A stretch of 64,000 nt of DNA from CAWCDJ01 sp963836015 (GTDB lineage Bacteria > Acidobacteriota > Terriglobia > Bryobacterales > Bryobacteraceae), in assembly GCA_963836015.1 (NCBI GenBank), contig CAWIIF010000015.1:1984001-2048000 (forward strand), read 5' to 3'. Of the stretch, positions 37,286-46,133 are shown piece after piece. Both the position numbers and the translations under genes were made by a program. The notes below the pieces were generated by a model. It was given only the letters and a program-made list of their open reading frames with translations. It was not told the DNA's origin and did no database searches. Numbering within the stretch: the first letter of the stretch is position 1; the number at the start of each line of letters is the position of its first letter.

Positions 37286-37717
37286 TTATTCCCAGACGCG
37301 CTTCGGCACGCCGCGGTCGCGATCTTTCACGCGGTCGTACAGATAGAAGGTAGAAACCGTCCCGAGGGCCTCGTTGTACAAGCTCTCCTGGCCGAGGCCC
37401 TCCCGCAGGTCCTCTTCGAACTCGTGAAGCGCGTTTAACTCACCGGCGGTGGCGGGTTTGCTTTTTCCCGAAGGGGTGCGGAAGAACTTCTGAAAGCCGC
37501 CATCCACCAGGACCGCGATCTCGCCGCCCAGCAGGATTCCGGCGCGGTTCATGGCCCGCACGGAATCCGCCTCTTCCTTCAGGTCCACGGCACAGTTGGC
37601 GCGGCTGACGCGCACACCGCCGGCGGCTAAGGGAGCCGCTGAATAGCCTGCCTGGCGGAGCTGGTCGAGGCGTTCGGCAAAGGTCAGATTCTTGGGTCGC
37701 TCTCGGCGAAAGAACAT
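37286..37717 (-). CDS. Conserved-looking hypothetical protein
   Basis: The 143-residue soluble protein has no domain I recognise. It begins M-F-F-R-R-E-R-P-K-N-L-T-F-A-E-R-L-D-Q-L and has a basic-then-mixed composition with few low-complexity stretches. Its ordered pattern (V-A-V-like strands alternating with helices such as L-H-E-F-E-E-D-L-R-E-G) suggests a real folded protein. It ends one base after the convergent membrane-protein gene stop. Codon use matches the neighbours. Confidence 0.65.
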   Translation of the reverse strand: MFFRRERPKNLTFAERLDQLRQAGYSAAPLAAGGVRVSRANCAVDLKEEADSVRAMNRAGILLGGEIAVLVDGGFQKFFRTPSGKSKPATAGELNALHEFEEDLREGLGQESLYNEALGTVSTFYLYDRVKDRDRGVPKRVWE

Positions 37718-37820
37718 AAACCTCCATTATAGGCGGACCGGCACACATTCCCGAATTCCGTTGAAATTAACACCTACGACGCCGGATCAAGCGCTATATT
37801 TGACCCGAACGGAGAGATTT

Positions 37821-39608
37821 ATGAGCCACCCCCGACCGCTGTTGCCGATCGCCATTCTGACCTGCATCTTGCCGCTATGTTCCCTGCATGCCGCCACGGG
37901 ATACCTGGTACACAACCTGGTAGCCGACACGGCGGGCGTGGCCGATTTCACGGACCCGAACCTCGTCAACGCATGGGGTATCGCCATCAGCGGAGCCAGC
38001 CCATTCTGGCTGTGCGACGGGGGCACGGGCCTCTCGACGGTTTACGCGGCGGGAGCCACCGGGTTCTCGGTCAGCGCCACCAAGGCCATCATTCCTCCGT
38101 CCGCGACCGGAGGCAACACAGTGTGCACGGGCATCGTCTTCAACAGCTCGACGGCGTTCACGGTCGGGACGACCACGTCGCGGCCCGCGAGCTTCATTTT
38201 CTCGACCGAGGGCGGCACCATCTCCGGTTGGGCCAGCGCCGTAGACGCCACACACGCGCAGATGGCCGTCGATAACTCCGCCGCCGGCGCTGTCTACAAA
38301 GGCCTGGCGATTGTCGCGACCGGCACCAGCCCGCAACTCTACGCCGCCAACTTCCACAGCGGCGCGATCGACGTGTTCGACGGGAACTATAAGCCGGTCG
38401 GGTTGACCGGCGCCTTCAGCGACCCGGCCATTCCCGCGGGATTCGCGCCGTTCAACATTCAGAACTTGGGCGGCAAGCTGTATGTCACCTACGCCAAGCA
38501 GGACGCCGACAAGAAGTTCGACGTTCCCGGCGCGGGCAACGGCTACGTGGACGTCTACGACGCCAACGGCGGCCTGATCCAGCACCTGGTCTCGGGAGGT
38601 CAGCTCAACTCGCCCTGGGGCATCCAGATCGCGCCCGCGACCTTCGGCAAATACGCCGGAGCACTGCTGGTAGGCAATTTCGGCGACGGCCTGGTGAACG
38701 CCTTCGACGCCACTAGCGGCTCGTATCTCGGCACGCTTCAGGACCAGGCTGGAAACAACATCCGCATCTCCGGGCTTTGGGGACTGCAGTTCGGCAACGG
38801 CGGCAACGGCGGCGATGTCAACACCCTGTATTTCGCCGCGGGTCCCTCCGCGCAAAAGCACGGCCTGTTCGGCAGCATCCAGGCCAACCCGGTGATCTCG
38901 ACCGCCTCCATCGTCAGTGCCGGCAGCCCAGCCGCCGGTATCGCCCCCAATACCTGGGTCAGCATTTACGGCTCCGCTCTTTCCGCCGTCACCAGGGCCT
39001 GGACCTCGGCCGACCTGGCCGGAGGCAAGCTGCCCACCGCGCTGAGCGACGTGACGGTTACCGTCAACGGGGTTCCCGCGTATCTTTCGTTCATCAGCGC
39101 GAAGCAGATCAACTTCCTGACGCCCGTGGCCACGCCGGCCGGAACCACCGTGCAGGTGGTGGTTTCGAACGGGGGCCTGACCAGCGGCTCGACCGACGTG
39201 AAAACCCAGACGGTCGCCCCGTCGTTCCTGCTGCTCGGAGGGAAGTACGCCGCGACGCTGCACTCCGACAACAAGACAATCGTGGGCCCGACCACCCTGG
39301 TCGCCAACAACAGCAAACCGGCTCAGCCCGGGGAAACGGTGGTGATGTTCGGCACAGGCTTCGGCGCAACCAATCCGGCGATCCCGGACGGCCAGGTGGT
39401 GACGACACCCGCTCCGCTGATCGCCACCCCGACCGTCAAAATCGGAGGCACGGATGCAACCGTCGTGTACTCGGGATTGACCGGCACTGGCTTGTATCAG
39501 TTCAACGTGGTGGTGCCGTCATCCGCCGCGGACGGCGACCTGCCGGTTACGATCTCGATCGGCGGCGTAACATCGCCTGACGGGACTCTGATTACGGTCC
39601 AGCACTAG
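37821..39608 (+). CDS. Exported TIGR03118-type protein with Solibacter-type C-terminal domain
   Basis: The 595-residue protein has a signal peptide (I-A-I-L-T-C-I-L-P-L-C-S-L-H-A). A beta-propeller-like domain of the TIGR03118 kind follows (about 28-365; P-N-L-V-N-A-W-G-I-A-I and N-S-P-W-G-I-Q-I-A-P). The last 225 residues begin A-S-I-V-S-A-G-S-P-A-A-G-I-A-P-N-T-W-V-S-I-Y-free in style and match the TIGR03437 domain typical of Solibacter surface proteins. ATG 37821 follows a GGAGAG ribosome site. It probably works outside the inner membrane; the role is unknown. It converges on the SelA-like gene with a four-base overlap. Confidence 0.83.
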   Translation: MSHPRPLLPIAILTCILPLCSLHAATGYLVHNLVADTAGVADFTDPNLVNAWGIAISGASPFWLCDGGTGLSTVYAAGATGFSVSATKAIIPPSATGGNTVCTGIVFNSSTAFTVGTTTSRPASFIFSTEGGTISGWASAVDATHAQMAVDNSAAGAVYKGLAIVATGTSPQLYAANFHSGAIDVFDGNYKPVGLTGAFSDPAIPAGFAPFNIQNLGGKLYVTYAKQDADKKFDVPGAGNGYVDVYDANGGLIQHLVSGGQLNSPWGIQIAPATFGKYAGALLVGNFGDGLVNAFDATSGSYLGTLQDQAGNNIRISGLWGLQFGNGGNGGDVNTLYFAAGPSAQKHGLFGSIQANPVISTASIVSAGSPAAGIAPNTWVSIYGSALSAVTRAWTSADLAGGKLPTALSDVTVTVNGVPAYLSFISAKQINFLTPVATPAGTTVQVVVSNGGLTSGSTDVKTQTVAPSFLLLGGKYAATLHSDNKTIVGPTTLVANNSKPAQPGETVVMFGTGFGATNPAIPDGQVVTTPAPLIATPTVKIGGTDATVVYSGLTGTGLYQFNVVVPSSAADGDLPVTISIGGVTSPDGTLITVQH

Positions 39609-40870
39609 CCCGCTTCCGCGGCTTTGGAGAGGACCTCGCGAAGGCGCCGGGCAACAATAACGTCTTCGCCGGGCTGCAGCATCCAGACACCCACGACGAT
39701 CGTGTGCTCATCCGACGGCAGCCCGCCGGCGCCGTTCCGGCCAGTTGCGGGATTCAGTTCAATACTCGGATTGCCCCGGCGTAGTTCCGCCGCGACCGCC
39801 ATCGGCGAGATCTTGACGCGCTGCTGGTCATAGCGAACCAGCAAGTGTGGGACCGCATTGGCGGCGACGCCGGGGAGAGCGACCGTGGAACTGAGGCTCG
39901 GAATACTCTTCAACTGGGCCGCGATGCGATCCGCCCGCCGCCGGAATTCCGTTTCCATGCCGGCATCGGACTGCGCCAAGAACCAGTCCAACGCCGCCAC
40001 CATCCCGACGATCTGCTCCTTGGCCACTTTCATCCCTCTGCCAACGGTGTCGGAATAGGGCGAGTTGTTCAGTGAAGCGGCGCCGATGAGTTCCTTTTTC
40101 CCGAGCAGAAGCCCAGCATTCTGCGGACCACGGATCCCCTTGCCGCCGGAAAAGGTCACAAGGTCGAATCCCATCTCGGTGTACTTCCAGAGATTGGAAA
40201 TCGGCGGTACATCCGCCGCCGCATCGTTGAAGCACGGAACGCCGTGGCCGTGGCTGACGCGGATCCAATCCTCGCGACCGATCCGACCGCCTTCGGCGGC
40301 GTTGAAAAAGTGCGCCATGACGGTACGGTCGTTGAAAGCTGCCTGGTACTCCTCCAGGGTCTCGACTTCGACGAATCGAGCGCCACAGTTGCGGAGGGCG
40401 TGGTCGTACTCGTACCGGTGGGCCTTCTGGACGATCACCTCGTTCTTGAGGCCTGTGAGATCCGTGGGGATATTGTGGATCGCGGCGCGGTTCGCTCGGG
40501 TCATGCAGGCGGCCATTCCAAGCGTCAGTGCCGATGCGGCTCCATCGGTCACCAGGGCTGCTTCGCAGTGCAGCAGCCGGGCGATGTATTCGCCGGCCGC
40601 GGTCTGCAATTCCGCCAGGCGAACCGGACTCTTGGCCGCGCGTGCCACGGCGGCTTGAACGGAGGGCGGCATGATCGAAGCCGTCAAGGCCGTATAGGTG
40701 CCGGCCGCATTGATGATCTTGGCGACACCGAGCTTATCGTAGTAGTCTTCGCCCTCGGGTTGGCGCGAATCGGCCGCGTCCAGAGTTCGGGTCACCCCGG
40801 CTGCCGCCAGCAGTCCGTTGACCCCGCCCAAAAATTTGCGGCGTGTACTCCCAAGTATTTGCACGGGCAC
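39605..40870 (-). CDS. Exported SelA-like PLP enzyme with Tat signal
   Basis: The 421-residue protein starts with a twin-arginine signal (S-T-R-R-K-F-L-G-G, then an Ala/Leu-rich segment). The fold type I core resembles the SelA/DgaE branch: I-I-N-A-A-G-T-Y-T near 53, aldimine Lys in V-T-F-S-G-G-K-G-I-R-G-P-Q near 240. It lacks the tRNA-binding N-terminal domain of true SelA, and export to the periplasm also excludes a role in selenocysteine synthesis. Related enzymes are ammonia lyases or aldolases acting on sugar acids or amino acids. The substrate is unknown. It is divergent from the TlpA-like gene. Confidence 0.78.
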   Translation of the reverse strand: MPVQILGSTRRKFLGGVNGLLAAAGVTRTLDAADSRQPEGEDYYDKLGVAKIINAAGTYTALTASIMPPSVQAAVARAAKSPVRLAELQTAAGEYIARLLHCEAALVTDGAASALTLGMAACMTRANRAAIHNIPTDLTGLKNEVIVQKAHRYEYDHALRNCGARFVEVETLEEYQAAFNDRTVMAHFFNAAEGGRIGREDWIRVSHGHGVPCFNDAAADVPPISNLWKYTEMGFDLVTFSGGKGIRGPQNAGLLLGKKELIGAASLNNSPYSDTVGRGMKVAKEQIVGMVAALDWFLAQSDAGMETEFRRRADRIAAQLKSIPSLSSTVALPGVAANAVPHLLVRYDQQRVKISPMAVAAELRRGNPSIELNPATGRNGAGGLPSDEHTIVVGVWMLQPGEDVIVARRLREVLSKAAEAG

Positions 40871-40936
40871 CTCCTTCGCTTCATACTACCCTAGGCTCTC
40901 CGACGCCGGTGCTATTCTCGGCGTAGGAGTCTGTTT

Positions 40937-41944
40937 GTGATATTCCGCAGTTCCGCCCTCATTGTTTGTCTTGCCGCCACCGGCCTCGCGGCGGACGCCG
41001 GCGGCGTCCGCCAGGCCGCGGTCCGCATGGAAGACCTGACCGGTAAACTGCCGGAGCCGGTCGCCAGCGAATTCCGCCAGCTCGCCGCAAAGACGCTGGA
41101 ACGAAAGTACCCGGAGATCGCAAAGAGCTTTCAACGGGCGCCCGTACGCCAGGCGCCGCGCCGTTTCGCAGGCGAGGTTCCCCCGCAGATCGCCGGCATC
41201 CGCCAGCGCATGTCGCAGATGCGCGGCCTGCCGACCGACGCCGGCCGCGCCCAACTGGCAATCGCGCTCGCCGGCGAAATCCGCGAACTGCCCGGCGGCG
41301 TGGCGAAGCTCAACGCCGCGCTGGGTCTCTCCAGCCGATCCACCGAAGGGGACCTCGGCAGCCAGGCCCTCGCGGCCGTCTCCGGCACGCTCGGCGAAGC
41401 CCTGCAGCAGTGCCCCGCGAACGCATCCGGCTACGTGGAATTGGCGGAACTCATCCGCTACGAGCACGTGCCGGCGCCGATCAGCGACCCTTCCCTGGAC
41501 GCGGCCGCCGCCCTGCTCGAGCTTCGCGACAGTATCCTCGAGGAAACCGGCTTCAGCCTGACGGCGCTCGACGGCAAGCCGTACTCGCTCGACGGGCTGC
41601 GCGGCAAGGTAGTGCTGCTCAACTTCTGGGCCACCTGGTGCCCGCCCTGCCGTAAGGAAATGCCCGACCTCGAGAAACTTTACGAGGCCTTGGGCCCGCA
41701 GGGGCTCGTGGTGCTGGCGGTTTCCGACGAGGACCGCGCCACAGTCGAAGAGTTCCTGCAGGGCAAGGGCTACACCTTCCCGATCCTGCTCGACCCCGGC
41801 AGGAACGTAGGCGCCGCCTTCCAGGTGGAGGGGATTCCAAAGAGCTTCGTTTTCGACCGCCAGGGGAAACTGGCCGCACAATCGATCGATATGCGAACCG
41901 AGTCGCAGTTTCGCGCCATGCTGAAGCAGGCCGGCCTGGAATAG
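40937..41944 (+). CDS. TlpA-like exported thiol:disulfide protein
   Basis: The 335-residue protein has a short signal peptide, a helical N-terminal region of about 180 residues of unknown role and a C-terminal thioredoxin fold. The latter holds F-W-A-T-W-C-P-P-C-R-K-E near 230 and the cis-Pro segment G-I-P-K-S-F-V near 299. It should reduce or exchange disulfides in the periplasm. The GTG start at 40937 has TAGGAG eight bases upstream. It precedes the ADOP permease by 54 bases on the same strand. Confidence 0.85.
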   Translation: MIFRSSALIVCLAATGLAADAGGVRQAAVRMEDLTGKLPEPVASEFRQLAAKTLERKYPEIAKSFQRAPVRQAPRRFAGEVPPQIAGIRQRMSQMRGLPTDAGRAQLAIALAGEIRELPGGVAKLNAALGLSSRSTEGDLGSQALAAVSGTLGEALQQCPANASGYVELAELIRYEHVPAPISDPSLDAAAALLELRDSILEETGFSLTALDGKPYSLDGLRGKVVLLNFWATWCPPCRKEMPDLEKLYEALGPQGLVVLAVSDEDRATVEEFLQGKGYTFPILLDPGRNVGAAFQVEGIPKSFVFDRQGKLAAQSIDMRTESQFRAMLKQAGLE

Positions 41945-41998
41945 GCCCGCGCGCCGGCCGACCGGAACCTGGTCGCCGCCTCCGGTGTCTAAGGCTCG

Positions 41999-44401
41999 AT
42001 GAGCTGTCTGTGGCAGGATTTTCGCTTCGGAATCCGCACCCTGCTCCGCAACCGGAGCTTCACCGCCACCGCGATCGCCGCCCTGGCGCTAGGCATCGGC
42101 GCCAATAGCGCGATTTTCAGCGTCATCTACGGCGTGCTGCTGAAGCCGCTGCCCTATCGCGAGCCCGAGCGCCTGGTGCGTGTTTATGAAAACAACCCCG
42201 TCGAGCGATTCCAGAAATTCCCGCTGTCCCCGGCCGATTTTCTCGACTACCGCAGGCAGAATCGCGTCTTCGATGGGATTGCCACCTACGTCCGCCAGGA
42301 CCAGCAGTACGGCGGCGAGCGCCCCGAGCGCCTCACCGGCGCGCGCGTCTCGCACGGATTCTTCCACCTGTTCGGCGCGGAACCGATGCTCGGCCGCGCC
42401 TTCACCCAACAGGAAGAATCCACCAGTGGAGCGACGGACGTGGCGATTGTCAGTTACCGCGTTTGGAAGCGCCTGCTCGGCGGCGACCCGCACGTCGTCG
42501 GCAAGACCATCCGGCTCACCGATTATCCGTTCCGCATCGTGGGCGTGATGCCGCCCGGCTTCGAGCACGTGAGCGGAGGCTACCGGCTGCCGCACGGCGA
42601 GGCCGTCGACGTGTGGCTTCCGTTCAATATGCTGGGTAATCCGCGGGGCGTGCCGCGGGCCTTCCACTATTGCAACACCGTCGCGAGGCTCAAGCCCGGC
42701 GTGACCCTCGAAGAGGCGCAGGCGGAGATGAACGTGGTGGCGGCCGGGCTCGAAGCGCAATATCCAGACGATCGGAGCTGGCGCATCCAGCTCAACCCGC
42801 TGCAGGACGACCTGGTGGGCGGCGCGCGGCCCACTCTGCTGCTCCTGGCGGGCGCGGTCGGATTGGTGCTGCTCATCGCGTGCGTCAACGTGGCCAATCT
42901 GCTGCTGGCCCGCGCCACGATGCGCGAGCGCGAGATGGCGATCCGCGCCGCCGTGGGAGCCACCCGCGCCAGGCTCGTGCTCCAGATGCTCACCGAGAGC
43001 ATGACGCTGGCGGCGGTGGGAGGCTCCCTGGGGCTGCTCTTCGCCTGGTGGGGCGTGCACGCGCTGGTGGCCCTCGGGCCGGAAGGGGTGCCGCGCCTCC
43101 GCGCCATCGGCCTCGACCCCCGCGTCGTCCTCGCCACCGCGGGCGTTTCCGTCCTGGCGGGTGTGCTGTTCGGCCTGGCGCCTGCCCTGGCGGCATCCAC
43201 CCAATTACGACGCAGCCGGCCGCGCGGCATCCTGGTGATCGCGGAGGTCGCGCTGTCGTTCGTGCTGCTGATCGGCGCAGGTTTGCTGCTGCGCAGTTTC
43301 CTCGCGATCGGACGCGTGGACCCCGGCTTCCAGCCGCACGGCGTCCTCACCATGAACACAGCGCTCTCGTATCCGAAGCTGGTCGGCGCGCGCCGCTATG
43401 CGGCCTTCTACGAGCGCTTCGTCGAGAGCCTGGCGAAACTGCCCGGCGTCACCGCGGCCGGAGCTGCTTCGAACCTCCCCTGGACCGGCGCCGGCGACAA
43501 CGCCCTCTTCGGGATTGAAGGCCGCCCCAAGCCGGCCGGCGTGAGCATGCATGCTCACTATCTGTTCGTTTCCCCGGACTACCTTCGCGCCATCGGCGTA
43601 CCCCTGGTGGCCGGCCGCTGGCTCGCCCCGTCGGACCACTTCGACGCGCCCAAAGTGGTGTTGATCAACCAGACCCTGGCGCTCGAATACTGGCCCTCGG
43701 CGGAGGCCTGCCTGGGGCAGCGCATCTACACCATGCGTGACGCCAACACGGTCGACCAGCTCATGACCATCGTCGGAGTAGTGGGCGACATCAAGGATAG
43801 CCCCACCGACGTGCGTGCCCAGGCGGCCTTCTATGAGCCGTTCCTGCAGAGCCCCAGCTTCGGCAACTACATCGCGCTGCGCGCGGATGCCGGCGCCGCG
43901 GCGCTGATCCCGGCCGTCCGCCAGGTGGCCCGGCAGATGGGCAACGACCTCAGCATCCAGGAGATTCGCCCCATGGAGGAAGTGGTGGCGGCGGCCGTTG
44001 CCACCGAGCGATTCGCGCTGCAGCTCGTCGGCCTCTTCGCGGCATTGGCGCTCGCGCTGTCACTGATCGGCATCTACGGCGTGATGTCCTACGCTGCCGG
44101 ACGCCGTGCGCGGGAGATCGCGATCCGTGCGGCCCTCGGTGCGCGGCCCATGGATACGCTAACCCTCCTGCTCGGGCAAGGCGTGCGGCTGATCGCCGCC
44201 GGGTTGATCGCCGGCGCCCTGTCCGCCGCCGCATTGACGCGTGTGCTGACGGGCATTCTCTACCAGGTAAGCCCCACCGATCCACTGACCTTCACGTCTG
44301 TCGCCGCGCTGCTGGGGGCCGTAGGCGCGTTCGCCTGTTTTGTACCCGCGCGGAAAGCGCTAAGCATCGACCCGGTCGAAGCGCTCCGCCAGATAACCTG
44401 A
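41999..44401 (+). CDS. ADOP-type ABC transporter permease (MacB/FtsX-like)
   Basis: The 800-residue protein starts L-W-Q-D-F-R-F-G-I-R-T-L-L-R-N-R, the hallmark of acidobacterial duplicated orphan permeases. It has two MacB-type periplasmic domains and two FtsX-type permease domains, about eight membrane helices in all. R-E-R-E-M-A-I-R-A-A-V-G-A near 305 and R-A-R-E-I-A-I-R-A-A-L-G-A near 700 are the paired coupling segments. No ATPase gene is adjacent, as usual for ADOPs. Substrate unknown; related systems export peptides, antibiotics or lipids. Confidence 0.92.
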   Translation: MSCLWQDFRFGIRTLLRNRSFTATAIAALALGIGANSAIFSVIYGVLLKPLPYREPERLVRVYENNPVERFQKFPLSPADFLDYRRQNRVFDGIATYVRQDQQYGGERPERLTGARVSHGFFHLFGAEPMLGRAFTQQEESTSGATDVAIVSYRVWKRLLGGDPHVVGKTIRLTDYPFRIVGVMPPGFEHVSGGYRLPHGEAVDVWLPFNMLGNPRGVPRAFHYCNTVARLKPGVTLEEAQAEMNVVAAGLEAQYPDDRSWRIQLNPLQDDLVGGARPTLLLLAGAVGLVLLIACVNVANLLLARATMREREMAIRAAVGATRARLVLQMLTESMTLAAVGGSLGLLFAWWGVHALVALGPEGVPRLRAIGLDPRVVLATAGVSVLAGVLFGLAPALAASTQLRRSRPRGILVIAEVALSFVLLIGAGLLLRSFLAIGRVDPGFQPHGVLTMNTALSYPKLVGARRYAAFYERFVESLAKLPGVTAAGAASNLPWTGAGDNALFGIEGRPKPAGVSMHAHYLFVSPDYLRAIGVPLVAGRWLAPSDHFDAPKVVLINQTLALEYWPSAEACLGQRIYTMRDANTVDQLMTIVGVVGDIKDSPTDVRAQAAFYEPFLQSPSFGNYIALRADAGAAALIPAVRQVARQMGNDLSIQEIRPMEEVVAAAVATERFALQLVGLFAALALALSLIGIYGVMSYAAGRRAREIAIRAALGARPMDTLTLLLGQGVRLIAAGLIAGALSAAALTRVLTGILYQVSPTDPLTFTSVAALLGAVGAFACFVPARKALSIDPVEALRQIT

Positions 44402-44424
44402 ATTGCCGTCAGTGCACGCGTCGC

Positions 44425-46032
44425 TCACCGCACGTCGTCTTTGAACGAAAACACCGGCTCGACGTCCACTGGGATCGCCTTCGTCGCCGCCAGCGCCGCG
44501 GTTAGCGCCGCGGGCATCCGGTCATACTTCGCGAACCACGCTTCCGCGCGCGAACGGTCGCCGGTAGCCTCGATCTCGAGCAGCACTTTCGCCAACTGCG
44601 CCAGTGCACCCGGCATCCGCGCGTAGTCGATCCGGTAGCGGCCGTTCACCTGTTGGACCGCTCCGCTGTCCAGCAGGTAATTGAACTCCATCATCTCCGC
44701 TCGCCCGTGAGCCTCTCCCGTGCCGAAGCGCAGCGTGCGAAACAGGCCGGCCACATACGAGGCATAATACTCGCGGCTGCGCGATTTCGGCAGCGCGCCG
44801 TGGTCCATGAGCCATGCGAGGCCGAACATGCCGGCCACATCCGCCTTCGCCTCCTCGAGACCGGAGTACGCCGGACCAATCGCCTCGCGGATATCCACCT
44901 GCCGCCCGCCCACGCGCGCAAAGGCCGGGCCCAAGCCGTGCGAGATCTCGTGCAGCAGCGTGCCGGCCATGTATCCCTCGCCGCTCACTTCGGCCGCCTG
45001 GTCCGGCTGCATCATGATTTTCGCGACCGGCACAATCACATACCGCACCCGCGCGTCCATGAAGTTCTTGAAAAAGATCTTCTTCGTGCCCTTCTCCTGG
45101 TGAATGCGCGCGTCGTTGGGCAGGTTGTCGGCGACAGCCTGATACCCGTAGCGCAGGTCGCCCGCGCGGTAGGGAGCGTCCATCACCTCCATGGGGGTCA
45201 GGTGGCCGCGCTTCGACGGGCGGCTCGCGGCATCGACCGGCAGCGCGTCCTGAATCTCGGGCACATACTTCTGGTAGACCGCCAGCTTGCGGCTCTCCTC
45301 TTCATTGCGGATCAGAACGGAGGCGCCGTAGGAGGTCTTGACGCCCAGGAAGTCGTCGAGGTACGTCTCATACGGCGCGAAGATTACGTCGAACTTCGGG
45401 TTTTGGAGGTCGAGCCAGGCGAGGTCGCTCGCGTAGTAGTCGTCGGTCAACAGCGCGTCGGCGCGGAGCCGCAGGAACTTCGCGAATGCCGCGTCATCGC
45501 TCAGCGCAGCGGCCTCGCGCAGATCTCTGGCCATGGGCTCGAGAAACTCGCGGTACTCCTCGTGATAGGGGACGCCGATCAGGCGATCGCCGCGCCATTT
45601 CACCACCGTGTACGGATTGTAGATCGCGTCCTTGTCTTCCGGATGCCGCTTCAAATGCTGATCGAGGCGGGCGCGCGTCAGGTCGTGCGGATAGAGGTCG
45701 TGGCCGGGCGGCATGGGTTCCGTGCCGACAAACGGGCGGTTCTCGTCAAGTAGATCCCAGCGGCTGCCCATGATGGCGAACAGGCGGCGTAGCGTCGGAT
45801 CCTGCGTGGATTTGTAGAGCGCCAGCCCCGCGCGGTCGCTCTGCCGCCAGTACACGTCGTTCAAAAGCCGCGACGCGTCCACTAACTTGTCCACCATTTG
45901 CCGCTCTTTGGCGGAAAGCCCCTCGGGGTGAAACGGCATCGGGACCGGCTTCCAGCGGGCCAGCCGCCCGGCCGGAGTCTGCGCCAGCGCGGCGACCGTC
46001 AGCGCTGACAAAACGAGTGCGATTCCCCTCAT
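44425..46032 (-). CDS. Exported zinc peptidase, dipeptidyl-peptidase III-like (M49)
   Basis: The 535-residue protein has a signal peptide and a mostly helical body. The zinc site is H-E-I-S-H-G near residue 364, with the third ligand region E-E-A-K-A-D-V about 40 residues later. The pair resembles DPP III, except that classic DPP III has a HExxxH form whereas this protein has HExxH. Bacterial relatives are annotated as M49-like or MutT-associated peptidases. ATG 46032 was chosen because it puts the signal peptide at the N-terminus; an upstream ATG at 46074 adds 14 basic residues. It converges on the ADOP gene. Confidence 0.78.
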   Translation of the reverse strand: MRGIALVLSALTVAALAQTPAGRLARWKPVPMPFHPEGLSAKERQMVDKLVDASRLLNDVYWRQSDRAGLALYKSTQDPTLRRLFAIMGSRWDLLDENRPFVGTEPMPPGHDLYPHDLTRARLDQHLKRHPEDKDAIYNPYTVVKWRGDRLIGVPYHEEYREFLEPMARDLREAAALSDDAAFAKFLRLRADALLTDDYYASDLAWLDLQNPKFDVIFAPYETYLDDFLGVKTSYGASVLIRNEEESRKLAVYQKYVPEIQDALPVDAASRPSKRGHLTPMEVMDAPYRAGDLRYGYQAVADNLPNDARIHQEKGTKKIFFKNFMDARVRYVIVPVAKIMMQPDQAAEVSGEGYMAGTLLHEISHGLGPAFARVGGRQVDIREAIGPAYSGLEEAKADVAGMFGLAWLMDHGALPKSRSREYYASYVAGLFRTLRFGTGEAHGRAEMMEFNYLLDSGAVQQVNGRYRIDYARMPGALAQLAKVLLEIEATGDRSRAEAWFAKYDRMPAALTAALAATKAIPVDVEPVFSFKDDVR

Positions 46033-46119
46033 ACTTTTCAGACGTTTCGCGGCGGGCCTACCGTTACGAGACAATGGACGGCGGAAACGTTTACCCTCCG
46101 TTTATACAGGTAGTGTATT

Positions 46120-46131
46120 CCTGATATCAGG
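46120..46131. promoter_or_regulatory. Palindrome at the regulator gene start
   Basis: CCTGATATCAGG is a perfect 12-base palindrome ending two bases before the ATG of the response-regulator gene, in a gap of about 100 bases. It could be an autoregulatory operator, but chance is possible. Confidence 0.3.
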
Positions 46132-46133
46132 CC

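Noticed and set aside
37875..39263. 462-codon minus-strand frame opposite the TIGR03118-type gene
   Set aside because: The plus strand has a signal peptide and two known domains; the opposite frame is Gly/Val/Arg-rich with no family match.
39605..40870. A second true SelA
   Set aside because: It has a Tat export signal and lacks the tRNA-binding N-terminal domain, so it cannot serve selenocysteine synthesis.
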